A model generated the notes under the pieces. It was not told where the DNA came from and ran no database searches. It worked only from the letters and a program-made list of their open reading frames with translations. DNA of 12,624 nucleotides. Origin: Pseudomonadota bacterium (lineage in GTDB: Bacteria > Pseudomonadota > Gammaproteobacteria > Burkholderiales > Burkholderiaceae). Location: assembly GCA_021778935.1 (NCBI GenBank), contig JAJYBQ010000042.1, positions 1 through 12,624 on the forward strand, in the 5' to 3' direction. Below, one piece after another: positions 1 to 6,996 of this stretch (its first letter is position 1; every line of letters starts with the position of its first letter). The translations under genes were made by a program, and so were the position numbers.

Positions 1-1452
1 CTCGTGCATCCCGTGTTCCATCGCCATCGGTCGGAAACGGCGATGCTGCGCTATCTGCGCGGATTGGCCGACCGGGATCTGGCGCTCGACCGCACCATGA
101 TCCCGCTGGGTTCCTGCACGATGAAGCTCAACGCGACGTCGGAACTGCTGCCGGTGAGCTGGCCGCAGTTCGCGAACGTGCATCCGTTCGCGCCGGCGGA
201 TCAGACCGAGGGCTACCGGGAGATGATCGCGTCGCTCGAGGCGATGCTTGCGGCCTGCACCGGCTACGACCGCGTGAGCCTGGAGCCCAACTCCGGCGCG
301 CAGGGGGAGTTCGCCGGGCTGCTCGCGATCCGCGCCCACCATCGGGCGCATGGCCAGGCGCAGCGCACGGTATGCCTCATCCCGGAAAGCGCACACGGTA
401 CCAATCCGGCCTCGGCGGCGATGGCGGGAATGGAGGTCGTGGTCGTCGATTGCGACGCCAACGGCAATATCGACGTGACCGATCTCGCCACCAAGGCGCA
501 GTTGCACGCCGGACGGCTGGCGGCCCTGATGGTGACCTACCCGTCGACGCACGGGGTGTTCGAGGAGTCGATCCGCGAGGTCTGCGACATCGTCCATCGG
601 CACGGCGGGCAGGTGTACCTGGACGGCGCCAATCTCAATGCCCTGGTCGGCTTGGCGAAGCCGGCGGAAATCGGCAGCGACGTGTCGCATCTCAACCTCC
701 ACAAGACGTTCGCGATCCCGCACGGCGGCGGCGGCCCGGGCGTGGGCCCGGTGGCCGTGCGCGCGCATCTTGCGCCCTACCTCCCGCGGACCGGAGATGG
801 GACCGCAGCGGTCGGGCCGGTGAGTGCTGCGCCCTTCGGCTCGGCATCGATCCTGCCGATCTCGTGGATGTATTGCGCGATGATGGGCGCGGCAGGTCTG
901 ACGCGCGCGACCCAGGTTGCGTTGCTCAACGCAAACTATCTCGCGCGCAAGCTGGCGCCGCACTATCCCGTGCTGTACACCGGGCGCAACAGCCATGTCG
1001 CGCACGAGTGCATCCTCGATCTGCGGCCAATCAAGGACCGTTGCGGCATTACGGCAGAGGACGTCGCCAAGCGCCTGATGGACTACGGTTTCCACGCTCC
1101 CACGCTGTCCTTCCCGGTACCGGGCACGTTGATGGTCGAACCGACGGAGTCGGAGTCGCGCGCGGAGCTCGACCGATTCGTCGAGGCGATGGTGCAGATC
1201 CGGGCCGAGATCGATGCCGTCGCGTCGGGCGCCTGGGATCGCACGGACAACCCTTTGCGCAATGCTCCGCATACTGCGGCGATGGTTTGCGCCGATCGGT
1301 GGGAGCACGGATATTCACGAGAAACCGCGGCGTTCCCGGTAGCGGGACTGCGGCACGACAAGTACTGGCCGCCGGTGTCCCGCATCGACAACGTGTATGG
1401 GGATCGGAATCTGGTTTGTTCGTGTCCGTCGACGAAGGACTGGGCAGAGTGA
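1..1452 (+). CDS. gcvP: Glycine dehydrogenase (decarboxylating), P-protein, C-terminal half (partial at left edge)
   Basis: P-protein of the glycine cleavage system: it decarboxylates glycine with pyridoxal phosphate and passes the aminomethyl group to the lipoyl arm of GcvH. The frame is open from base 1, with no credible start inside the window. The 483 visible residues match the second half of the long single-chain GcvP (about 950-960 residues), not the short split subunit GcvPB. Early residues contain [10 protein letters not shown] and [11 protein letters not shown], hallmarks of the long form. The PLP lysine is in HLNLHKTF, codon 703-705, followed by the glycine-rich [10 protein letters not shown] stretch. 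The C-terminus (about [19 protein letters not shown]) is intact and ends in TGA at 1450-1452. The next gene, ettA, starts 119 nt downstream after three hairpins, so co-transcription is possible but not evident. gcvT and gcvH, often upstream, would lie outside the window. Identity is very secure. Confidence 0.97.
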   Translation, partial: LVHPVFHRHRSETAMLRYLRGLADRDLALDRTMIPLGSCTMKLNATSELLPVSWPQFANVHPFAPADQTEGYREMIASLEAMLAACTGYDRVSLEPNSGAQGEFAGLLAIRAHHRAHGQAQRTVCLIPESAHGTNPASAAMAGMEVVVVDCDANGNIDVTDLATKAQLHAGRLAALMVTYPSTHGVFEESIREVCDIVHRHGGQVYLDGANLNALVGLAKPAEIGSDVSHLNLHKTFAIPHGGGGPGVGPVAVRAHLAPYLPRTGDGTAAVGPVSAAPFGSASILPISWMYCAMMGAAGLTRATQVALLNANYLARKLAPHYPVLYTGRNSHVAHECILDLRPIKDRCGITAEDVAKRLMDYGFHAPTLSFPVPGTLMVEPTESESRAELDRFVEAMVQIRAEIDAVASGAWDRTDNPLRNAPHTAAMVCADRWEHGYSRETAAFPVAGLRHDKYWPPVSRIDNVYGDRNLVCSCPSTKDWAE

Positions 1453-1460
1453 CCATCCCG

Positions 1461-1551
1461 CCCGCCCCCGGCGGGAGGCGGGTGGAAGTTCCCCTTCTTC
1501 GTGGCACGGAAGGGGCGTGACGATTTCCCCGCTCCCGTTCGCGGGGGCGGG
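1461..1551. repeat. Cluster of three GC-rich hairpins between gcvP and ettA
   Basis: Three inverted repeats follow one another in the 119-nt gap. The first is 1461-1482: CCCGCC pairs with GGCGGG, plus two inner pairs. The second is 1491-1515: CCCCTTC pairs with GAAGGGG. The third is 1528-1551: CCCGCTCCCG, loop TTCG, CGGGGGCGGG, ten pairs including one G-T wobble. None is followed by a T-run, so they are not classic intrinsic terminators for gcvP. The arrangement looks like REP- or BIME-type intergenic palindromes, which would be a genome-wide repeat family. That classification is inference, because only one copy is visible here. The last hairpin ends just before the ribosome binding site of ettA, so it could also affect ettA mRNA stability or initiation. 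Confidence 0.5.
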
Positions 1552-1571
1552 CAAGGATGAGGGTTCGATCG

Positions 1572-3230
1572 ATGCAATACGTCTACACCATGCGGCACGT
1601 CAGCAAGACCGTGCCGCCCAAGCGCCAGATCCTGAAGGACATCTCGCTGTCGTTCTTCCCCGGCGCCAAGATCGGCGTGCTGGGTCTGAACGGCTCGGGA
1701 AAATCGACGCTGCTGCGCATCATGGCCGGCGTCGATCCGAACTTCGACGGCGAAGCGGTGCCGATGCCGAACATGAAGATCGGCTATCTGCCGCAGGAGC
1801 CGCAACTCGATCCGGATACGACGGTGCGCGAGGCGGTCGAGCAGGGTCTGGGCGACGTCGTGGATGCGCGGGCGCAACTCGACCGCATCTATGCCGCGTA
1901 TGCGGAGCCGGACGCCGATTTCGACAAGCTCGCCGCCGAGCAGGCACATTACGAGGCCGTCCTGGCGGCAAGCGGTTCCGATCTCGAGCATCAACTGGAG
2001 ATCGCCGCCGACGCCCTGCGGCTGCCGCCCTGGGATGCGCGCATCGAACACCTGTCGGGGGGGGAGAAGCGTCGCGTCGCGCTGTGCCGGTTGCTGCTTT
2101 CCAAGCCGGACATGCTGCTGCTCGACGAACCGACCAACCATCTCGACGCCGAAAGTGTGGAATGGCTCGAGGAGTTCCTGCAGCGTTTCCCGGGTACGGT
2201 GGTGGGCATCACCCACGACCGCTACTTCCTCGACAACGCATGTCAGTGGATCCTGGAACTCGATCGCGGCCACGGCATCCCCTGGCAGGGCAACTACAGT
2301 TCCTGGCTGGAACAGAAGGAAGCGCGCCTGGAGACCGAGGCCAAACAGGAGGCCGCGCGCATCAAGGCGATGAAGCAGGAACTGGAGTGGGTGCGCCAGA
2401 ATCCCAAGGGGCGGCAGGCCAAGAGCAAGGCCCGTCTCGCGCGATTCGAGGAACTCAGCTCCCATGAGCATCAGGTCCGCAACGAGACCCAGGAGATCTT
2501 CATTCCCGTGGCCGACCGCCTGGGCAACGAGGTCATCGAGTTCTCCGACGTGAGCAAGGCGTTCGGCGACCGGTTGCTGATCGACAAGCTGTCGTTCCGG
2601 ATCCCCGCCGGGGCGATCGTCGGCATCATCGGTCCGAACGGCGCCGGCAAGTCGACGCTGTTTCGCATGATCACCGGAAAGGAGCAGCCCGATAGCGGAG
2701 CGATCACGATCGGGCCGACGGTGCGGATGGCATACGTCGATCAGTCGCGTGATGCGCTGGCGGCGGGAAAAACCGTGTGGGAGGATGTCTCGGGCGGTGC
2801 CGACATCCTGACGGTGGGCAAGTTCGCCATGCCCTCGCGCGCCTACGTGGGACGGTTCAACTTCCGCGGCGGCGATCAGCAAAAGATCGTCGGTCAACTA
2901 TCGGGTGGCGAGCGCGGCCGCCTGCATCTGGCCAAGACCCTGATCGCCGGCGGCAATGTGCTGCTGCTCGACGAACCCTCCAACGACCTCGATGTCGAAA
3001 CGCTGCGCGCTTTGGAGGATGCATTGCTGGAATTCGCCGGCTGCGTGCTCGTGATCTCGCACGATCGCTGGTTCCTCGATCGCATCGCGACCCACATCCT
3101 CGCTTGCGAAGGCGATTCGCAGTGGGTGTTCTTCTCCGGCAACTACCAGGAGTACGAGGAGGACAAGAAGAAACGTCTCGGCGAGGAAGGCGCCAAGCCG
3201 CACCGGCTACGGTTCAAACCCTTGAAGTGA
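1572..3230 (+). CDS. ettA: Energy-dependent translational throttle protein EttA (ABC-F ATPase)
   Basis: Cytoplasmic ABC-F protein that binds the ribosomal E site and gates the first steps of elongation according to the ATP/ADP ratio. At 552 residues it is close to E. coli EttA (555) and follows it almost throughout. The first ATPase domain has Walker A GLNGSGKST (38-46), LSGGE (161-165) and DEPTNHLD (185-192). A charged helical linker (about 245-300, with KGRQAKSKARLARFEEL) is the P-site tRNA interaction motif. The second domain has GPNGAGKST (354-362), LSGGE (443-447) and DEPSNDLD (467-474), where Ser replaces the usual Thr. There are no membrane segments, as expected. The start at 1572 gives the conserved MQYVYTMRHVSK beginning and has GAGGG eight bases upstream. 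The ATG at 1557 would add five residues and lacks a spaced Shine-Dalgarno site. A hairpin cluster lies immediately upstream, and rhodanese converges 36 nt downstream. Confidence 0.96.
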   Translation: MQYVYTMRHVSKTVPPKRQILKDISLSFFPGAKIGVLGLNGSGKSTLLRIMAGVDPNFDGEAVPMPNMKIGYLPQEPQLDPDTTVREAVEQGLGDVVDARAQLDRIYAAYAEPDADFDKLAAEQAHYEAVLAASGSDLEHQLEIAADALRLPPWDARIEHLSGGEKRRVALCRLLLSKPDMLLLDEPTNHLDAESVEWLEEFLQRFPGTVVGITHDRYFLDNACQWILELDRGHGIPWQGNYSSWLEQKEARLETEAKQEAARIKAMKQELEWVRQNPKGRQAKSKARLARFEELSSHEHQVRNETQEIFIPVADRLGNEVIEFSDVSKAFGDRLLIDKLSFRIPAGAIVGIIGPNGAGKSTLFRMITGKEQPDSGAITIGPTVRMAYVDQSRDALAAGKTVWEDVSGGADILTVGKFAMPSRAYVGRFNFRGGDQQKIVGQLSGGERGRLHLAKTLIAGGNVLLLDEPSNDLDVETLRALEDALLEFAGCVLVISHDRWFLDRIATHILACEGDSQWVFFSGNYQEYEEDKKKRLGEEGAKPHRLRFKPLK

Positions 3231-3243
3231 TCGCCCGCGCCTG

Positions 3244-3266
3244 CCGCGGCGCAATTTCGCGCGCGG
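3244..3266. terminator. Hairpin between convergent ettA and rhodanese genes
   Basis: CCGCG-CGC at 3244-3252 (with one bulged G) pairs with GCGCGCGG at 3259-3266 around a short A/T-rich loop. It fills the 36-nt gap between two opposing stop codons, where a bidirectional terminator is expected. No strong T-run follows on either strand, so intrinsic termination would be weak. The call rests on position and stem strength. Confidence 0.4.
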
Positions 3267-3716
3267 CTATTCCTGCACCCACGGCAACCCGCGGAATCGC
3301 CAGCCTTCGAGCGTGCCGCGGTGGGATTCGTCGTCGAGGTCACCCTCGAAGCCCTCGATGACGTTGTAGACCCGGGTGAACCCGGCCTTGGCCGCCTCTT
3401 CTGCCGCCAGCGCCGAACGCTTGCCGCTGCGGCAGAGCAGCAGCACGGTTTCGGTCTTAGCGACCCGGGCCTCCAGATCCCGCACGAAGTGGGGGTTGCG
3501 CGTCAGTGCCATGCCGAGCGCCCAGGGGATATGGATGCTGCGCGGGACGACGCCTACGAACTTCCGCTCCTCGGCGGTGCGGACGTCGACCAGCACCGCC
3601 TTCTTGTGCGATACCAGCGCCCAGGCTTGCGCCGGTGTAATGACGCCGTGGCTGCCCGGCGGATGGAGGGCAAGCACGTCCGGTTCGATGGAAACGGCAT
3701 GGAGCGGGTCGAGCAT
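3267..3716 (-). CDS. Single-domain rhodanese-like sulfurtransferase
   Basis: A 149-residue protein with one rhodanese fold, which probably transfers sulfane sulfur through a cysteine persulfide; the physiological acceptor is unknown. Visible landmarks are VLVDVRTAEERKFVGVVPRSIHIPW (about 41-65, described by its DVRTAEE core) and the active-site loop CRSGKR with Cys95, preceded by VLLL. The six-residue loop is typical of sulfur-handling rhodaneses rather than Cdc25-like phosphatases, which have seven. I see no signal peptide or membrane segment, so it is probably cytoplasmic. The ATG at 3714-3716 is preferred because AAGGA sits six bases upstream and residues before it look non-coding. It lies 103 nt downstream of the acetate kinase gene on the same strand, so it may be the last gene of that operon or have its own promoter. 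A weak TATCGT hexamer with TTGGCG 18 bp upstream is visible in the gap. Confidence 0.88.
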   Translation of the reverse strand: MLDPLHAVSIEPDVLALHPPGSHGVITPAQAWALVSHKKAVLVDVRTAEERKFVGVVPRSIHIPWALGMALTRNPHFVRDLEARVAKTETVLLLCRSGKRSALAAEEAAKAGFTRVYNVIEGFEGDLDDESHRGTLEGWRFRGLPWVQE

Positions 3717-3791
3717 GGCGAATCCTTGTGGGCGGTCGGAGGACAACGGCGAGACGATAAGGCGGATCGGCGCGTCGCGCCAATGGCGGTT

Positions 3792-3809
3792 CGCAATTTC
3801 GGTATTGCG
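3792..3809. repeat. Small inverted repeat after the acetate kinase stop
   Basis: CGCAAT, loop TTCGGT, ATTGCG: a perfect six-pair stem just beyond the acetate kinase stop codon (3820-3822). On the plus strand a T5 run follows after six bases. On the minus strand, the direction of the operon, the matching A5 run precedes the stem and no T-run follows. It is therefore a poor intrinsic terminator for the operon, but it could mark a processing or attenuation point before rhodanese. Confidence 0.25.
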
Positions 3810-3819
3810 GCTGGCTTTT

Positions 3820-5019
3820 TCAGGCTGCGTCGAGGACCCGGAGCGCATGTTCCGCGATGACCCGATCTTCCTCGCAGGGAAGGACCCAGATGTGGACTCG
3901 GCTCGCGTCCCGGTGCAGTTGCGGGCCGCCTTGCCGGTTTGCCTCGTCGTCGAGTTCTACACCTAGCCAGCGCAGCGCGGCGCAGATCTCCCGGCGCACG
4001 GGCGCGGCATGCTCGCCGATGCCGCCGGTGAACACCAGGGCGTCGAACCCGCCGAGTGGCGCGACCAGGCTGCCGATCGCCGCGACGACGCGATGGCAGA
4101 AGAGCGCCACCGCCTCCTGCGCCGCCGGGTCGTCGCGGCCGAGCAACTCCCGCATGTCGCTGCTGATGCCCGAAACGCCCAGCAGGCCGGATTCCTGGTA
4201 GAGCAGGCGCTCGATGCGCGCCAGGTCCCACCCGGGTTGGCGCAGGAGATGCAGCAGGATCCCGGGGTCGATCCAGCCCGGTCGCGTCCCCATGATCAGG
4301 CCGTCCAGCACGCTGAAACCCATCGTCGTGCCGGCGCTGCGCCCGGCGGCAAGCGCACAGCAGCTCGCGCCGTTGCCCAGGTGGGCGACGATCGCGCGGC
4401 CCGCGGCGGCGCGGGAATCGATCCGGGGCAGGCGCCGCGCGACCGACTCATAGGACAGCCCGTGGAATCCGTATCGGATCAGGCCGGCATCCGTGAGCGT
4501 TCGCGGCAGGGCGTACTGGCGGTCCCGGCGCGGGATGTCGGCGTGGAATGCGGTGTCGAAGCAGGCGACCTGCGGCAGGGCGGGGTGGGTGTCCGCGAGC
4601 GTATGGATCGGCGCAAGATTCTGCGGCAGGTGTAGAGGCATCAACGGAACCAGTGCGTCGAGCCGACTCAGCGTGGCGCCGTCGACCCGTAGCGCCGGTT
4701 CGGCGATCGGCCCGCCGAATACGACGCGGTGACCCACGGCGCGCAGCGCGCCGGGGCCGTGATGGGATTCGATCCAGTCGACCAGATGACGGAGCAATTC
4801 CCCATGGGTCGGGTGGGAGCGGCTGTCCCACCGGTGCGAGGCCAGCGCGATTCCTTGACGATCCCGGGCGAAGAACCGCGGCGCGCGGTCGATCTCCTCG
4901 ATCGCACCCTCGGCCAGGACGGCCAGGGTCGCGCCGGACGGTGCGGCGGAATCCGCGGTGTAGAGGGAAAACTTGATGCTCGACGAACCGGCATTCAGGA
5001 CGGCGATCGTACGGATCAT
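3820..5019 (-). CDS. ackA: Acetate/propionate family kinase
   Basis: ASKHA-fold kinase that interconverts acetate (or propionate) plus ATP and acyl phosphate plus ADP. At 399 residues it is full length for the family. Motifs are NAGSSSIKF (9-17), GHRVVFGG (96-103), CFDTAFH (153-159) with the catalytic Asp155, GFHG (184-187), AHLGNGAS (212-219), MGTRPGWIDPG (243-253), TGGIGEH (331-337) and CEEDRVIA (382-389). Two positions differ from the textbook pattern: Phe101 where HRVVHGG is usual, and Tyr190 where GFHGxSH has His. These are probably lineage variants. No phosphotransacetylase gene is adjacent, so its partner (pta or a phosphoketolase) must be elsewhere. The start ATG at 5017-5019 overlaps the DUF4337 stop (ATGA), and GCAGGA lies just upstream inside that gene, so translation is likely coupled. 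Substrate preference cannot be read from the sequence. Confidence 0.93.
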   Translation of the reverse strand: MIRTIAVLNAGSSSIKFSLYTADSAAPSGATLAVLAEGAIEEIDRAPRFFARDRQGIALASHRWDSRSHPTHGELLRHLVDWIESHHGPGALRAVGHRVVFGGPIAEPALRVDGATLSRLDALVPLMPLHLPQNLAPIHTLADTHPALPQVACFDTAFHADIPRRDRQYALPRTLTDAGLIRYGFHGLSYESVARRLPRIDSRAAAGRAIVAHLGNGASCCALAAGRSAGTTMGFSVLDGLIMGTRPGWIDPGILLHLLRQPGWDLARIERLLYQESGLLGVSGISSDMRELLGRDDPAAQEAVALFCHRVVAAIGSLVAPLGGFDALVFTGGIGEHAAPVRREICAALRWLGVELDDEANRQGGPQLHRDASRVHIWVLPCEEDRVIAEHALRVLDAA

Positions 5020-5597
5020 ATTCCTGCCAGCGCCATGCCTCCGAATCCGAGTCCGATCACCGCGACAAGACCGACGCACCAGACCAGCCAGGTTTTGCGG
5101 GCGAGCAGGGTGATCGCCGACAGCGCGATCGCGATCTGGATGGCGGTTGCTCCTGCGGCCCAGCGATGGTGCAGGTGACTCTGCGCTTCGCTACGGATGT
5201 CCCACTCCTCGACTTGTTTTTCCAGCCGGTCGGCGCGGTCCTTGATCGCCGCTTGCTGCTTCTTGTAGCGCGCCACCTCCTTGCGCAGCCGGTCGGCCTC
5301 GTCCGGCTTGGTCACCAGCGTGGTCGCCACCTGTGCAAGGTTGGCTTTCAGGCCTTTTGCCTGGTAGTAGCTCCACTGGTCGTTGGCGCGCGTCTTCGTG
5401 ATCGACGCGGTGTTCTTATATAGCTGCGCATTGGCCTGCGTATCGCCGCTGGCGAGCGTCATCAGCGCACCCAGCGTGGCGAGCACGGCGGACGCGACGG
5501 CGATCCGGCTGGCGAGGGGGTCGCTGCCGCCGTGCTCCGTGGCATGTTCCACGACGTGGTCGTGGGCACCATGGACATGAAAATGATCTTCGGACAC
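5016..5597 (-). CDS. DUF4337-type membrane protein with His-rich N-terminus
   Basis: A 193-residue membrane protein of unknown function that fits the DUF4337 family. The first 24 residues are His-rich (His5, 7, 9, 12, 14, 18 and 22), a possible metal-binding or pH-sensing leader. A hydrophobic helix at about 31-49 is followed by a hydrophilic region with KNTASITKTRANDQWSYYQA (58-77) and a charged helical stretch at about 98-131 that could form a coiled coil. Two more helices lie at about 147-165 and 169-191. The start is GTG at 5595-5597: GGGAGGA lies seven bases upstream, while the nearer ATG is followed at once by TAA. It sits 27 nt after folA and overlaps ackA by 4 nt, so it is an operon member. 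Topology and role are inferred only. The family call is by recalled sequence pattern. Confidence 0.82.
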   Translation of the reverse strand: MSEDHFHVHGAHDHVVEHATEHGGSDPLASRIAVASAVLATLGALMTLASGDTQANAQLYKNTASITKTRANDQWSYYQAKGLKANLAQVATTLVTKPDEADRLRKEVARYKKQQAAIKDRADRLEKQVEEWDIRSEAQSHLHHRWAAGATAIQIAIALSAITLLARKTWLVWCVGLVAVIGLGFGGMALAGI

Positions 5598-5624
5598 GTT
5601 ACATTCCTCCCGGTTGCAGTAGCG

Positions 5625-6143
5625 CTAGCGCGGCGTGGGGGGTGGTGCCGCGACGGCTTCGTAGGTGACGAAATCGAACCCGAATCCACGCCCTCCGTCC
5701 GGCGGAAAATGTTCGCGCGCGGTCTCGCGCCAGCGAGACGGGTCGAGGGCGGGAAAATACGCATCGCCCTCGAATTCCGCGTCGATCTCCGTCAACAGGA
5801 TCGAACCGGCGCATCGCTGCGCCAGCGCCTGTGCAAAGATCTCCTCGCCGCCAATAATGAACATGTCTTGTTCCGGCGGGCAATGGGCGAGCGCTTCGCC
5901 GAGCCCTGCGGCGCGCTCCGCCCCCGCGGCATGCCAGCGCTCGTCGCGGGTGACGACGATGTTGCGTCGACCGGGCAGGGGGCGCCCGAGCGAGTCCCAG
6001 GTCTTGCGTCCCATGATGATGCAATGGCCGAGGGTGGTCCTCTTGAAGCGCGCCAAGTCTTCCGGAAGATGCCACGGCAGGGCGCCCCGGTTGCCGATTA
6101 CGCCGTTGCGTGCCCGGGCGGCGATCAGAAAGACGCGCGTCAT
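5625..6143 (-). CDS. folA: Dihydrofolate reductase
   Basis: NADPH-dependent reduction of dihydrofolate to tetrahydrofolate, replacing the cofactor oxidised by thymidylate synthase. The 172-residue protein has the expected layout. The N-terminal strand [17 protein letters not shown] leads into [14 protein letters not shown] (21-34), where the Asp in PEDL is the catalytic acid equivalent to E. coli Asp27. [18 protein letters not shown] (42-59) and the NADPH-binding IIGGEEIF (96-103) follow. The C-terminus ends in a short proline-rich tail, APPPTPR. The ATG at 6141-6143 overlaps the thyA stop (ATGA) and has no strong Shine-Dalgarno site, which suggests translational coupling to thyA. The very long upstream open frame is antisense to thyA and not part of the protein. 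thyA-folA pairing is common in proteobacteria and makes functional sense. Confidence 0.97.
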   Translation of the reverse strand: MTRVFLIAARARNGVIGNRGALPWHLPEDLARFKRTTLGHCIIMGRKTWDSLGRPLPGRRNIVVTRDERWHAAGAERAAGLGEALAHCPPEQDMFIIGGEEIFAQALAQRCAGSILLTEIDAEFEGDAYFPALDPSRWRETAREHFPPDGGRGFGFDFVTYEAVAAPPPTPR

Positions 6144-6934
6144 ATCGCGACGGGCGCCTTGATGTGCGGATGCGCCTGGTAGCCGAGGATTTCGAAGTCT
6201 TCGAACTGGTACCCGAAAATCGACTCTGGTTGGCGGTGGATTACCAGCCGAGGATAGGGAAACGGCGTCCGGCTCAGCTGTTCCCGGGCTTGATCGAAGT
6301 GGTTGCGGTAGATGTGGCAGTCGCCGCCGGTCCAGACGAAATCGCCGGGCAGCAGATCGCATTGCTGCGCGACGAGGTGTGTCAGCAGGGCATAGCTGGC
6401 GATGTTGAAGGGAACCCCGAGGAAGATGTCGCAGCTGCGCTGGTACAGCTGGCAGCTCAGCTTGCCCTGCGCGACATAGAACTGGAACATCACGTGGCAG
6501 GGCGGCAGGCGCATCCTGGATACGTCCGCGACGTTCCAGGCCGATACGATGAGCCGCCGCGAGTCCGGGTTGGTCCGGATCTGGTCGACGACCTGCGCGA
6601 TCTGGTCGATGTGCGTGCCGTCCGGTGCGGGCCAGGAGCGCCATTGCACCCCGTAAACGGGGCCTAGTTCGCCCGATTCGTCGGCCCACTCGTCCCAGAT
6701 GGTGACGCCGTTGGCGCGCAGGTATGCGATGTTGCTGGATCCTTGCAGGAACCACAACAGCTCATGGATGATCGAACGCAGGTGAAGCCTCTTCGTCGTT
6801 ACCAGCGGGAATCCGGTGGTGAGGTCGAAGCGCATCTGGTACCCGAAAACGGAGCGCGTACCGGTGCCGGTGCGGTCGCTTTTGTCGACGCCATGTTCCA
6901 GGACATGGCGCATGAAGTCCTCGTATTGATGCAT
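6140..6934 (-). CDS. thyA: Thymidylate synthase
   Basis: Makes dTMP from dUMP using methylene-tetrahydrofolate as carbon donor and reductant; cytoplasmic dimer. At 264 residues it equals E. coli ThyA in length and aligns without visible gaps. Visible landmarks are SDRTGTGT (19-26), [20 protein letters not shown] (start about 42), TIWDEWAD (58-65 region), the nucleophile Cys146 in [36 protein letters not shown] and the terminal APVAI. The start at 6932-6934 gives the conserved [15 protein letters not shown] beginning. A modest GGGA lies seven bases upstream. It heads the minus-strand operon thyA-folA-DUF4337-ackA and diverges from the fructosamine-kinase-like gene, with a shared -10-like octamer in the 62-bp gap. 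Confidence 0.98.
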   Translation of the reverse strand: MHQYEDFMRHVLEHGVDKSDRTGTGTRSVFGYQMRFDLTTGFPLVTTKRLHLRSIIHELLWFLQGSSNIAYLRANGVTIWDEWADESGELGPVYGVQWRSWPAPDGTHIDQIAQVVDQIRTNPDSRRLIVSAWNVADVSRMRLPPCHVMFQFYVAQGKLSCQLYQRSCDIFLGVPFNIASYALLTHLVAQQCDLLPGDFVWTGGDCHIYRNHFDQAREQLSRTPFPYPRLVIHRQPESIFGYQFEDFEILGYQAHPHIKAPVAI

Positions 6935-6959
6935 GCGGGGTTCCCGGGTCGTTCGATGC

Positions 6960-6967
6960 AGTATAAC
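6960..6967. promoter_or_regulatory. Candidate bidirectional -10 element between thyA and the fructosamine-kinase-like gene
   Basis: The octamer AGTATAAC reads TATAAC on the plus strand (6962-6967) and TATACT on the minus strand (6960-6965), each five of six matches to the sigma-70 -10 consensus TATAAT. The predicted starts would leave leaders of about 20 nt to each start codon. No good -35 hexamer is seen at 16-18 bp on either side, so both promoters would be weak or activator-dependent. It is the only AT-rich patch in the 62-bp divergent gap. Confidence 0.45.
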
Positions 6968-6996
6968 GGTGCCTGTGCCGGATAGAGGGCTGTCGT

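Noticed and set aside
1557..1571. Earlier ATG for ettA
   Set aside because: AAGG abuts this ATG with no spacer, whereas GAGGG is well spaced for the ATG at 1572, which also gives the conserved EttA beginning.
1083..2897. 604-codon open frame on the minus strand
   Set aside because: It lies antisense to gcvP and ettA, which are unmistakable on the plus strand. Its translation is low-complexity with no recognisable domain, as expected from GC-biased third positions.
3769..3781. GGCGC-GTC-GCGCC inverted repeat upstream of rhodanese
   Set aside because: Five pairs with a three-base loop in GC-rich DNA is close to chance expectation and has no T-run.
6144..6755. Upstream extension of the folA frame
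   Set aside because: It runs through thyA in another frame and has no DHFR similarity. The conserved MTRVFLIAA start at 6143 fits family length.
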